From Mesorhizobium sp. BR1-1-16 (lineage in GTDB: Bacteria; Pseudomonadota; Alphaproteobacteria; Rhizobiales; Kaistiaceae), in assembly GCF_020165495.1 (NCBI RefSeq), contig NZ_JAIUIE010000001.1, positions 310,001 to 374,000 on the forward strand: a stretch of 64,000 bases of DNA. Direction: 5' to 3'. The position numbers and the translations under genes were made by a program. The notes under the pieces were generated by a model. It ran no database searches, was not told the DNA's origin, and saw only the letters and a list, made by a program, of their open reading frames with translations. Shown one piece after another: positions 7,571 to 15,626 of this stretch. Position 1 is the stretch's first letter, and every line of letters starts with the position of its first letter.

Positions 7571-9373
7571 ATGGCCGGAACGGCCGCCAACAGTGTTTTG
7601 CGTATGACGGTTTCCTTCGAGCCCTTGCGGCGGATCATGGATGGGCTGGTGCATGGCTCGGCGACAGGCGATGCGCTTGTCGCAGGCCGTCATCGCGCAT
7701 TCATCGCCGCTCATCTGGCCGCGGGGCTCGCCGCGCTGATGGCGATGCCTCTCTGGCTGGCGTTCGCAGGCCTGCCGTCGCCCGCCATCGCTGTCGCCTT
7801 CCTTTGGCTGGTGACGCCGCTGCCGATCGCCGCCTTTCTCTCGCGCACCGGCCGCTATGCTGACGCGCATCTCCTTTCAGCCCTGTCGTTGACCGGTCTC
7901 GTCGGCTGGATCGCCGCGTTTACCGGCGGGCTCGCCTCTCCGGCGTTGGCTTGGTTTGCGGTCGTGCCCGCCGAGGCTGCGCTATCCGGCTCGCGCCGTG
8001 TCGTCGTCAGCGCGGCTGCCCTGGCCGCCGCGGCGCTCGCGATTCTCTGGGCGCTCGCATCGGCCGGCCTCTCCCCCGACCCCTTGGGGATCTCGCCGTT
8101 ATTTGCTCCGGCTGTCGTCGGTGGCGCCGTGCTGTATGCCGTGCTGGTCGCCATCCGCATCGAGACCGTCCATAGCGAGGCGAGTGTGGCGGCCCGGCTC
8201 GGAGATACGCGCTATCGGCTGCTTGCCGATAACGCCACTGATCTCATCACCCGTCACACCGCCAATGGCGATGTCGCCTTCGCCTCGCCGGCGGCGCGCG
8301 CTCTGGTCGGATGTCCGCCCGCCGATCTCGTCGGCCAGGGTCTGTTCTATCGTGTTCATATCGCGGACCGTCCCGCTTTCCTGCGCGCTTTGTCGGAGGC
8401 CGATCGCACCGGCGCCAGCATCACCGCCGAATTCCGTCTGCGCTCAGGAGCGGGCGAGGGCGGTCCCTATCTCTGGGCGGAAATGCGCTGCCGGCCGGTC
8501 ATCGATCCGGCGTCGGGGCGGACCGTGATCGCCGTCACGCGCGACATCAGCAGTCGCAAGGCGCAGGAGACGGCCTTTGCAGAAGCCCGCAGCGCGGCCG
8601 AGCAGGCCAACCGCGCCAAGAGCCAGTTCCTGGCCAATATGAGTCACGAACTCCGCACGCCGCTCAACGCGATCATCGGCTTCTCCGACATTCTGGAACA
8701 GCAGCTGTTCGGGCGCTTCGAATTCGAGCGTCATCGCGACTATGCCCGCCTGATCCGCTCGTCCGGTGAACATCTGCTCGACGTGGTCAACAGCATTCTC
8801 GACATGTCGAAGATCGAGGCCGGACGGTTCGAGATCCATGTCGAACCCGTTGCGGTCGCAGGCCTCGTCGATGGCGCGATCGAGATGATGTCCCATCAGA
8901 TCGCCAGCCGGCAGCTCAAGGTGGTTCGTCGCGTCGAGCCCGGACTGCCCGATATCGTGGCCGATCGCCGGGCCTGCAAGCAGATCCTGCTCAACCTCAT
9001 TTCGAACGCGGTCAAGTTCACCGAAGCCGGCGGTAGCATCACGATCGCGAGCCGCCAGGGCCGGGACGGCGTCGTCATCGAAGTCGTCGACACCGGGATC
9101 GGCATCTCCGCTGACGACTTGCCTCGTCTTGGTACGCCATTCGTTCAGGCCGATTCAGACATCAATCGCCGCTATGAGGGCACGGGCCTCGGACTGTCCG
9201 TGGTCAAAGGCCTCGTTCATCTGCATGGCGGCACCATGGCTATTGCCAGCGAACCTGGTCGAGGCACCAGTGTCTCGGTGACGCTTCCGGCTGATAAGGC
9301 GAAGCCGGCGGCCGAGTGGCGCGCGAGCGGTGCGGACGAGGTCGCATTCGAAAGGGAGCGGCGCATTGCGTGA
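7571..9373 (+). CDS. Membrane PAS-domain sensor histidine kinase, DivJ-like
   Basis: About 600 residues. The N-terminal third (to about residue 195) is a block of several transmembrane helices, followed by a PAS domain starting YRLLADNATDLITRHTANG and ending AVTRDISSRKAQE. Then come the HisKA segment SHELRTPLNAIIGFS (phospho-acceptor His about residue 359) and a complete ATPase domain: N-box NLISNAVKFTEAGG, DTGIGI and GTGLGLSVVKG. DHp sequences of this kind occur in DivJ/PleC/PdhS kinases that control the cell-cycle regulator DivK, so a DivJ-like role is possible but not proven. The start is uncertain: ATG 7571 is preferred, while 7433 and 7604 are alternatives. It overlaps the next gene by eight bases. 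Confidence 0.8.
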   Translation: MAGTAANSVLRMTVSFEPLRRIMDGLVHGSATGDALVAGRHRAFIAAHLAAGLAALMAMPLWLAFAGLPSPAIAVAFLWLVTPLPIAAFLSRTGRYADAHLLSALSLTGLVGWIAAFTGGLASPALAWFAVVPAEAALSGSRRVVVSAAALAAAALAILWALASAGLSPDPLGISPLFAPAVVGGAVLYAVLVAIRIETVHSEASVAARLGDTRYRLLADNATDLITRHTANGDVAFASPAARALVGCPPADLVGQGLFYRVHIADRPAFLRALSEADRTGASITAEFRLRSGAGEGGPYLWAEMRCRPVIDPASGRTVIAVTRDISSRKAQETAFAEARSAAEQANRAKSQFLANMSHELRTPLNAIIGFSDILEQQLFGRFEFERHRDYARLIRSSGEHLLDVVNSILDMSKIEAGRFEIHVEPVAVAGLVDGAIEMMSHQIASRQLKVVRRVEPGLPDIVADRRACKQILLNLISNAVKFTEAGGSITIASRQGRDGVVIEVVDTGIGISADDLPRLGTPFVQADSDINRRYEGTGLGLSVVKGLVHLHGGTMAIASEPGRGTSVSVTLPADKAKPAAEWRASGADEVAFERERRIA

Positions 9374-10238
9374 GCGGGCGGCGAAACCGCGTCCGGTTCG
9401 GCGGCGCGATGTCTACACCGAGGCGGACGGTCTGTTCGGCCGCATCACCGATCTCGTCATCGAGAATCCGGTTCGCTCCGGGGGCTTCGTCATGGTCGTG
9501 ATGGTGATCGGCACGATCATCTCGAACGCGGCCTATTTCCAGACGACTCATCATCCCGCACCGTTCTTCGTCACGCGCGCCGCCAACGATGCGGCAGCGC
9601 CGATGCCGAAAGCGCGCGTCGATGCGGCTCCAGCCCCGACGCAAAGTCAGAGCCAGACCCAGACCCATTCAGCGGCGGCTCCGGCCGCAACCATTCCGCC
9701 CCTGCCGACCGCCGCCCCGGACAGCGTAACCCTCGTGACCGACACGCAGCGCGCATTGGCAGAGCTGAAGCTCTATGACGGGCCCATCGATGGAAAGATC
9801 GGTCCGCAGACCCGGGCTGCGCTGTCATCCTTCGAAATGCGGATCGGCCTCGTCCCCACTGGCCAGCCGAGCCCTGGCCTTCTGGTGCAATTGAAGAAGG
9901 CACTGCCGCGCAGCAGCGCCGCGACGCCAGCCGAGATCGCACCGCCGGCGCTCATCCCGACTTCGGCGACGTCGGGCGGCACTCCCGATGTGGCTGCGTC
10001 CGACCCCACCGCAACTGGATCCATTGATCACGCCCAGTCCGCTGCGCGCATCCGCAAGGTGCAGACAGCATTGAACGACATCGGCTACGGTCCGATCCGG
10101 GTCGACGGCAAGGGCGGCGGCGACACCGAGGATGCGATCCGCCGTTTCCAGCTCGACAACGGGCTGGCGCTCACCGGCGAAGCCGACGACGCGCTGATGG
10201 CCAAGCTCGTCATGATCGGCGCAATGAAATCGATCTAA
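9366..10238 (+). CDS. Membrane-anchored peptidoglycan-binding protein with two PG_binding_1 domains
   Basis: About 290 residues. TTG 9366 is chosen because AAAGGGAG sits seven bases upstream; GTG 9330 is an alternative. A single transmembrane helix (GGFVMVVMVIGTIISNAAYF) is followed by a Ala/Pro/Gln-rich linker. Two peptidoglycan-binding_1 repeats follow: one around TQRALAELKLYDGPIDGKIG with PQTRAALSSFE, the other around VQTALNDIGYGPIRVDGKGG with DAIRRFQLDNGLALTGEADD. The protein is thus anchored in the inner membrane with its binding domains in the periplasm. It overlaps the upstream kinase gene, which suggests a shared envelope or division role, but its function is unknown. Confidence 0.83.
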   Translation: MRERAAKPRPVRRRDVYTEADGLFGRITDLVIENPVRSGGFVMVVMVIGTIISNAAYFQTTHHPAPFFVTRAANDAAAPMPKARVDAAPAPTQSQSQTQTHSAAAPAATIPPLPTAAPDSVTLVTDTQRALAELKLYDGPIDGKIGPQTRAALSSFEMRIGLVPTGQPSPGLLVQLKKALPRSSAATPAEIAPPALIPTSATSGGTPDVAASDPTATGSIDHAQSAARIRKVQTALNDIGYGPIRVDGKGGGDTEDAIRRFQLDNGLALTGEADDALMAKLVMIGAMKSI

Positions 10239-10351
10239 ATCGGCAACATACGATCGGCTTGCCGGTTGACTGTTGATGTCATGGCGACCATTCAGCCGCA
10301 TAGATCGCGGCTGGCGAGTCATCCTCAAACGTGAAGCCAGGAACGGAAACG

Positions 10352-10690
10352 ATGCGCGTGACGTCGGCCCTTTGGGTTGCGGCCTATGTGCGGCGGGCCT
10401 TTGTCGAGGGCGCGTTCGCGGCGGTGACGCGGCGCGGCGCGCAGGAGGCGGGGGCCATCTTCGTGGTCGTCGACCGCCTTGACGGCATGTTCGACCTCTA
10501 TGGCCAGGCGCCGCAAAGCGCATTCGGTACGGATCGGCCGGCCGACCGTCTGTTCACCTTGGTGGAGGGCGCGATCGATCGCGAACGCCTCGCGGCCCGC
10601 ATCGCTTCAGAGACGCGGTTCGATCCTGATCTCTGGGTCGTGGAGCTCGAGCAGAAAACTGGCGAGCCGCTCCTCGACCTTGTCGAGTGA
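10352..10690 (+). CDS. DUF1491 family protein
   Basis: A 112-residue cytosolic protein. ATG 10352 is selected because the family begins exactly with the MRVTSALWVAAYVRR pattern seen here. Conserved features EAGAIFVVVDRLDGMFDLYG and the C-terminal FDPDLWVVELE segment match the DUF1491 family of alphaproteobacteria. It ends one base before the convergent DUF2336 gene, leaving no intergenic space. No function is known for the family. Confidence 0.85.
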   Translation: MRVTSALWVAAYVRRAFVEGAFAAVTRRGAQEAGAIFVVVDRLDGMFDLYGQAPQSAFGTDRPADRLFTLVEGAIDRERLAARIASETRFDPDLWVVELEQKTGEPLLDLVE

Positions 10691-12103
10691 TCAGCGGCCG
10701 CGCAGGCCGAAGGTGCTGCGTTCTGGCGGTTCCTGGACGGTAGCCTCGCGCCGCGGCTGCATCGCAGCCGGCGCCAGGCTGCGCCGCAGCTCCAGATCGG
10801 CGAAGAGCGGCGCATGAGCCGGCTTCTGCGGTGGGGCGCCGCTTCGCCAGCCGGCGATCAACTCCGCCGCAACGCTCTCCTTGGTCTCCGCCAACAGCCG
10901 GGCCAGCCGTTCGAAATTCTCGATGCCCGCTGCAATCACCGGGTTGGCGAACAGCAGCACATGCTGCGCCTCGTCGTCGGAAAGGCCGATGCCGCGCAGC
11001 AAGACCACCAGCGCCTCGCCCGAGGGGTCGTCCATCAGAGCCGCGACTTCGGCCTCGGGCAGGCGCAGACCCTGCGCCAGCGTACGAACCAGGGCGTCGC
11101 GCTGACGCTGGCGGGCGAGAGAAGCGAGCCGCGCCCGGCCGAGCGCCAGCCGGAAAGCGTGGTCGGCGTCGATAACCGACGTGCCTGAATGGGGCGATGT
11201 CGGGTGACCAGCGATCTCTTGCAGGAGCGCAAGCCGGCCGGTCCGATCGAGGTTGAGAAACGCGGCGCCGCCTTGTTGCGCAGCGACACCTGGGGTTTCG
11301 ACCCGTGTCTCCGGCGCCGATGTCTCGGGCTCAGCAGCGGCAGCCTCAGCCGTTTCAGGCGAGCGCGAAGACGAGATCCGTGAATGGCGTTCGCGGTCCT
11401 GAGCCTCGAAGGTGGATGCGAGGGCGCGCACCGCAGCGAAGATTTCGCGCGCTTCGGCGCTGATCGGCGCCATGGGCGCCGGCTCCTGGTCTGCCGGTGT
11501 TTCCTCCGGCGCGGCGCCCTGATCGTCAGGCTCGGCCGTATCGGCCACCGTCATTTCGACCGTCGGAATATCCTCTTCGACAGCTTGCGATGCATCGGCT
11601 TCGGCTTCGTCTTCGATGGCGAGGGCCTCGCACTCCGTCATCACCTCAGGATAATGCGCGACGCGGGCGATCACGTCCGCATCTTCGGTGAGCCGGAGCG
11701 CTGCAACGACGAGGGGAGAAAGATCGGCACGGGTCGCGATCAGGCGGTGATGGCCATGTCCGGTCGAGGCCATGATGGTGAGAAAATCGAACTCGCCCAG
11801 CGCCGGCGAGCGCTTCAGGATCGGGCTTGCGATCTCGAGGAGATCCTTGCCGAGCTGGCGCAGGATCGCCGATGGCGCATCCTGGCTCCTCGACAATCGC
11901 TCGGCGACGAAAGCGCGATCGGCTGCCGAGACGCGCGGCAGGAAATGGGTTGCGAGTTCCTCGAACCGGCGGATCTCATCCGGGTCGTGGGTTGCCTCGA
12001 GCACGAACAGCTCCGTGGTGGCCCTCAGGAGGGCGGCATCGCGGCTTTGCAGGTTGGACACGGCCATGGCCATGAGACCATCCGAAGGAAATGAGGGATG
12101 CAT
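10691..12103 (-). CDS. DUF2336 domain-containing protein
   Basis: A 470-residue, mostly helical cytosolic protein. The DUF2336 pattern is visible in the N-terminal half (ELATHFLPRVSAADRAFVAE, then IASPILKRSPALGEFDFLTI and HHRLIATRADLSPLVVAAL). A highly acidic low-complexity linker follows at about residues 160-260, then a C-terminal helical domain containing RLALGRARLASLARQRQRDA. DUF2336 proteins are widespread in alphaproteobacteria without assigned activity. Alternative starts are ATG 12073 and ATG 12067. It converges head-to-head at its 3' end with DUF1491. Confidence 0.78.
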   Translation of the reverse strand: MHPSFPSDGLMAMAVSNLQSRDAALLRATTELFVLEATHDPDEIRRFEELATHFLPRVSAADRAFVAERLSRSQDAPSAILRQLGKDLLEIASPILKRSPALGEFDFLTIMASTGHGHHRLIATRADLSPLVVAALRLTEDADVIARVAHYPEVMTECEALAIEDEAEADASQAVEEDIPTVEMTVADTAEPDDQGAAPEETPADQEPAPMAPISAEAREIFAAVRALASTFEAQDRERHSRISSSRSPETAEAAAAEPETSAPETRVETPGVAAQQGGAAFLNLDRTGRLALLQEIAGHPTSPHSGTSVIDADHAFRLALGRARLASLARQRQRDALVRTLAQGLRLPEAEVAALMDDPSGEALVVLLRGIGLSDDEAQHVLLFANPVIAAGIENFERLARLLAETKESVAAELIAGWRSGAPPQKPAHAPLFADLELRRSLAPAAMQPRREATVQEPPERSTFGLRGR

Positions 12104-12263
12104 GATGACGCGGATACCAGGAGAGCGAAGCGCTCGATGCTCAGTCTCGCGGTAAGTCGTTGACGGACTGTTAACCTTGCGGGCGGTTTAATGATTTTCA
12201 TCAGAACGAGAGCATCCATGGCGGTCGACGCGGTCGAACGCCTGGGGTCTCCGAGGGGGCTGC

Positions 12264-12431
12264 ATGGGAAGCATCCTGCCCTACACGACGGCGACGCGTC
12301 GCCGCACGCGCCCTTTACCGAGGGGCACGCCGCGCGGCGAGATCGTCATCTTCCCGGGCGTCCGCATCGAGCGCGACGCCCCTACGCCTCCAACAATGCC
12401 GCGTCCGGCTCCCGCCAAGGCAGGCGGCTGA
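12264..12431 (+). CDS. Conserved-looking 55-residue small protein
   Basis: A short ORF starting at ATG 12264 with GAGGGGGC eight to eleven bases upstream and ending at TGA 12429-12431. The product is basic at the N-terminus (ATRRRTRPLPRGTPRG), followed by the motif EIVIFPGVRIERD and a Pro-rich tail. Small Hyphomicrobiales proteins with a similar 'VIF-GVR-ER' core are, from memory, common and functionally unassigned. It lies alone in the gap between the divergent DUF2336 gene and the DUF1254-like gene. The remaining gap sequence, 12432-12612, shows nothing recognisable. Confidence 0.5.
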   Translation: MGSILPYTTATRRRTRPLPRGTPRGEIVIFPGVRIERDAPTPPTMPRPAPAKAGG

Positions 12432-12612
12432 GACCGACATAGGACTTGATCGGAGGCGACGGGCGAGCTCCGGCAGTATTGCGCCGAAGAGCTGTCACCC
12501 TTTGCGGAGCGACATCCTTGGCTGAGCAGCGGGCTACGGACCGAACCAGCGTGCCCGTCGGCTCAGCCCGAAATGCCTGAATGAGGCTCGGCGTCGGGGG
12601 CGAGTCCCCTCG

Positions 12613-13194
12613 TCAGGAACCAGCCGTGCCGCTTCCATTGCCGGGCGCCGTCAGGCTGGCCTGGCAGTCTGCCGCACCGAGCGCGGCTTCGGTGGCCGGG
12701 GCGAGCGTCGGGTTCGGGACGAAGGCGCGGATGAGCACGAAGCCGCGTTCCAGTGGCAGTTCGATGACGATGGCGCGGTCGAGCGCGGCAAGCGGATTCT
12801 CACGCAGTTTCGCCATCTGCAATGGTGTCGCGATCACGAGGTCGATATCGCTGCGCTCTGCCGTTCGGTCGTTGAGGCTGTAGACATTGCTGCCGCGCCG
12901 ATCGAACACGGCCAGCGACCAGAATTCCTCCGGCATTGTCGCGCGAATACGGATCGGCCCTTCCTCCAGAGTGAAACGGCAAGCGGCATGAGCCATGGCC
13001 GGATCGAGATCGGTCAGCGGCTTCGTGACCGGCGCGTTTGCCGGCAGCAGATGAAAGGCGCCGTCCGGGCCGAGCCGTCCAAGCGAAGTCCAGGCATCGC
13101 GCGTCGCGAAATCCGGTACGAGCAGGATGGCAGCGATATGGATGATACCGCCGAGCAGCAGCCCGCCAAGGCCGTAGAGGAGGAGATGCTTCAT
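12613..13194 (-). CDS. DUF1254-like membrane-anchored protein
   Basis: 193 residues from ATG 13194, which overlaps the stop of the upstream DUF1214-like gene by four bases. An N-terminal transmembrane helix (MKHLLLYGLGGLLLGGIIHI) leads into a periplasmic domain with SLAVFDRRGSNVYSLNDR and RDN-like beta-sandwich patterning. This matches the short DUF1254 partner proteins that accompany DUF1214 proteins in alphaproteobacteria. The frame continues upstream of 13194 but inside the neighbouring gene. Likely a periplasm-facing pair of unknown function. Confidence 0.68.
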   Translation of the reverse strand: MKHLLLYGLGGLLLGGIIHIAAILLVPDFATRDAWTSLGRLGPDGAFHLLPANAPVTKPLTDLDPAMAHAACRFTLEEGPIRIRATMPEEFWSLAVFDRRGSNVYSLNDRTAERSDIDLVIATPLQMAKLRENPLAALDRAIVIELPLERGFVLIRAFVPNPTLAPATEAALGAADCQASLTAPGNGSGTAGS

Positions 13195-13763
13195 CGGCAA
13201 GACCGCCTTGCGATCGCAGGCAGGGTTGCCTCGCCGATGCCGCTGGAGGTCAGCGGCGTATCGTAGAGCCGGAGTGTCAGGCGTAGCGGGCCGCTGCCGG
13301 TAACCGGAAGCCAGTTGCCCGGCTGTGGATCTCCGGCGAGGGCGATCGCAAAGCTTCCGTCCTCGCGGCGCAGGATCTCGCGAGCATGGAAACCGCTTCG
13401 ATGCGCAGGTGTCTCGAACAGGTTGCCGTTCTTGTCGGTGACTGTGAGCGTCCAGAGCCGTGCCGCTGGTGTCTGTCCGTTGATGAAATAGCTGCACCGC
13501 GCCGTAAGCGCGGCGCCGCTGTCGTCGGTGTCGGCGACAAAGGCGATGCCCTCGCCGTCACCGAGCGGCAGCGCGCCGCTGCGGGCGAGCTCCGCCCGGC
13601 TGTAAGGGTCGGCATTCGGGCTGCCGAGTTCCGGCCAGGCCGTCCAGGCACCGCGCGTGACCGCGCCGAAGATCCGCTCGCGATCGAGCACCAGCCAGGC
13701 AGAGCCGAGGCCGACTATGACTGCGATGGCGATCGCCACGAGAAGATTGATCAGCAGACGCAC
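13191..13763 (-). CDS. DUF1214 domain-containing membrane-anchored protein
   Basis: 190 residues from GTG 13763. One N-terminal helix (LLINLLVAIAIAVIVGLGSA) is followed by NADPYSRAELARSGALPLGD and the DUF1214 core LWTLTVTDKNGNLFETPAHR, then QPGNWLPVTGSGPLRLTLRL. This pattern (Tyr-Thr-like start, WLP and final RLYD strand) is typical of the DUF1214 beta-sandwich. It is translationally coupled to the DUF1254-like gene. The pair is anchored in the inner membrane and faces the periplasm. The start codon has only a weak ribosome site. Confidence 0.78.
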   Translation of the reverse strand: MRLLINLLVAIAIAVIVGLGSAWLVLDRERIFGAVTRGAWTAWPELGSPNADPYSRAELARSGALPLGDGEGIAFVADTDDSGAALTARCSYFINGQTPAARLWTLTVTDKNGNLFETPAHRSGFHAREILRREDGSFAIALAGDPQPGNWLPVTGSGPLRLTLRLYDTPLTSSGIGEATLPAIARRSCR

Positions 13764-13821
13764 GCTTGGACCCGGTTAAGGTCATCGACGATAGCGGGTT
13801 GCCCGGCGCAGCGCCAATCAT

Positions 13822-13845
13822 CGCGCGCCCTTGAAGGGGCGCGCG
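13822..13845. terminator. GC-rich hairpin between the serine hydrolase and DUF1214 genes
   Basis: GCGCGCCC and GGGCGCGC (13823-13830 and 13837-13844) form a strong stem with a short loop, 15 bases after the serine hydrolase stop on the minus strand. No T-run follows on either strand, so it may be an RNA-stabilising hairpin rather than a terminator. Confidence 0.35.
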
Positions 13846-13859
13846 GGCCAGGCTGCCGG

Positions 13860-14993
13860 TCAGCCATAAACGGCGTCGCGGATCGCGTCGGGATAGGCCC
13901 CGCCGACACCCGCGAGCGCCGTATTGCTGAATGAGACGACCGACAATGCCCGCGCGGGATCGACGAACCAGGAATGGCCGTAGACGCCGCCCCATTGCCA
14001 TGTGCCCGGCGAGAACGGCGCCCCGCTTGCCTCGGGATGATGATGGATCGACCAGCCTAGGCTGAAGCCGCGTCCGGCAACGCCTGTGTCGAAAGCGCCG
14101 ATGGCGTTCTCGGACAAGAGGGCGACGCTCTTCGGCGAGAGGATGGGGCTGCCACCCTGGCGCACGGCTTCCAGGAAACGAAGGAAGTCGGGCGCGCTAC
14201 CAACCATGCCGGCGCCGCCTGATGCGAATACCGCCCGGTCGAAGGCGCGCGACGGCGAGAACGTGACACTCGACTCGGGATTGCCGATGGTGTGCGGGTC
14301 GTCCATGCGCACGGCACCGTCCGCCCCGTCGCCATAGGCTGCGGCGAGACGGTCGACTTTCGAGGGATAGAACTCGGTATCCTCAAGGCCGAGCGGCCGC
14401 GTCACCTTGGCCGCGACGAGTTCGGGCAGGCTGGCGCCAGCGGCCCGTTCGAGCAGCCCGCCCAGCACATCGATCGCGACCGAATAGCGGAAGGCCGATC
14501 CGGGCGCGAAAGCCAGCGGCTGCGCGGCGATACGCGTAAGATTCTCCGCCATTGAAAGGCTCGGCCCTGCGAGGCCTTCGCAGATCCCGGCGGCGGCATC
14601 ATAGCCGTAGATGAGGCCGCTGGTGTGGGTGAGCAGATGGCGGATGGTGATGACCGGCGTGCTGCCGTCGGCGAGCTTGGGGCGGAAGCCCGGCAGGAAC
14701 CGTGTGACCGGATCATTGACGCCGATGATGCCGTCGTCGACGAAGGCGAGTGCGGTCGCGGCAACCATCGGCTTGGTGACCGAGGCGAGACGGAAGATCG
14801 TGTCCTGGCTCGTCGGGATGCCGGCTTCGCGGTCGGCATGGCCGGCGGCGCGTGCATAGGCGATCGCACCGTCCTTGGCGACCAATACCACGGCGCCGAC
14901 GATGCGGCTCTCGGCGACAGCCGCGTCGATGACGGCATCGATCCGGGCGGCAAGGGCGCCGGGGGCGAATTGGGCTTCGGGTGATGCGCTCAC
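13860..14993 (-). CDS. Serine hydrolase, beta-lactamase/esterase EstB family
   Basis: 377 residues from GTG 14993 with GGAGAGAAC upstream. It belongs to the beta-lactamase-related serine hydrolases (class C/EstB/PBP fold). The SxxK nucleophile motif is in FRLASVTKPMVAATALAFVD, the Tyr motif region in FRYSVAIDVLGGLLERA, and a GGVYGHSWFVDP segment near the C-terminus corresponds to the third active-site motif. There is no clear signal peptide, so a cytosolic esterase is more likely than a periplasmic beta-lactamase. The start overlaps the stop of the upstream VOC gene by four bases. Substrate unknown. Confidence 0.86.
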   Translation of the reverse strand: MSASPEAQFAPGALAARIDAVIDAAVAESRIVGAVVLVAKDGAIAYARAAGHADREAGIPTSQDTIFRLASVTKPMVAATALAFVDDGIIGVNDPVTRFLPGFRPKLADGSTPVITIRHLLTHTSGLIYGYDAAAGICEGLAGPSLSMAENLTRIAAQPLAFAPGSAFRYSVAIDVLGGLLERAAGASLPELVAAKVTRPLGLEDTEFYPSKVDRLAAAYGDGADGAVRMDDPHTIGNPESSVTFSPSRAFDRAVFASGGAGMVGSAPDFLRFLEAVRQGGSPILSPKSVALLSENAIGAFDTGVAGRGFSLGWSIHHHPEASGAPFSPGTWQWGGVYGHSWFVDPARALSVVSFSNTALAGVGGAYPDAIRDAVYG

Positions 14994-15427
14994 GTTCTCT
15001 CCGCCGCTGCAGGGGTGGGGCCATGATCGGCCGCTCGTGCTTCGACGCCGGTTGTGTATCCCTCCGCGTCGACGGTCAACGGGCCCTTAGATTGATCGAG
15101 CATCACAAGCTCATTGCCGAAGGGGTCCCGGACACAGGCGCAGCGGCCGATCGCGATATCGAACGGCGCCTCGACCGCTTCGCCGCCAGCTTCCAAGAAG
15201 CGCTGGAAAGCGGCTTCCACATCGTGGACCAGAAGATCTGACTCCGGCCCGACGCGACGGTGCAGGACCAACTCGGCGTCAGTCTCCGGCAGGGCCAGAC
15301 CGGCTGCTTCCTCGTCCCGCCAGATGAGCCGATGGCCGAGCTTGTCGCGATAGAAGGCGAGCGCGGCGTCGAGGTCGTCGACCTTGAGCAGCAGGTTGTC
15401 GATCTTGCGAAAGAGCGGCTCCGGCAT
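14990..15427 (-). CDS. VOC family (glyoxalase/dioxygenase fold) protein
   Basis: A 145-residue single-domain VOC protein: two beta-alpha-beta-beta-beta modules seen as IDNLLLKVDDLDAALAFYRD and LLVHDVEAAFQRFLEAGGEA, ending in CVRDPFGNELVMLDQSKG. The glutamate before LVML is a typical metal ligand. The usual first-module His ligand is replaced by Leu (NLLLKVDD), so metal binding may be altered. It is the first gene of a two-gene operon with the serine hydrolase, and AGGAGAA precedes the ATG. A near-palindrome lies in its upstream region. Substrate not predictable. Confidence 0.83.
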   Translation of the reverse strand: MPEPLFRKIDNLLLKVDDLDAALAFYRDKLGHRLIWRDEEAAGLALPETDAELVLHRRVGPESDLLVHDVEAAFQRFLEAGGEAVEAPFDIAIGRCACVRDPFGNELVMLDQSKGPLTVDAEGYTTGVEARAADHGPTPAAAERT

Positions 15428-15521
15428 TGGGTTCTCCTGGCGAGTCTTGCGTCAGCTGGGGTCGAGGATGTCGCGCGTCGTCTTGTTCTCGATCAGACGA
15501 CACACGCTGACGACTCAATCA

Positions 15522-15537
15522 ATAGGCGTTCGTCTAT
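15522..15537. promoter_or_regulatory. Near-palindromic candidate operator upstream of the VOC gene
   Basis: ATAGGCGTTCGTCTAT is a 16-bp inverted repeat with one mismatched pair, about 95 bases upstream of the VOC start on the minus strand. It could be a repressor site for the VOC/serine hydrolase operon. No cognate regulator gene is adjacent. Confidence 0.25.
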
Positions 15538-15626
15538 TTCGCACGAGCTTTGAGGGCATGGAGGTCAATCAACCTCGTCCCAGTCATCGGGACAATGGCC
15601 GCGAGGGTGGGCGGCAGCACGTCCGC

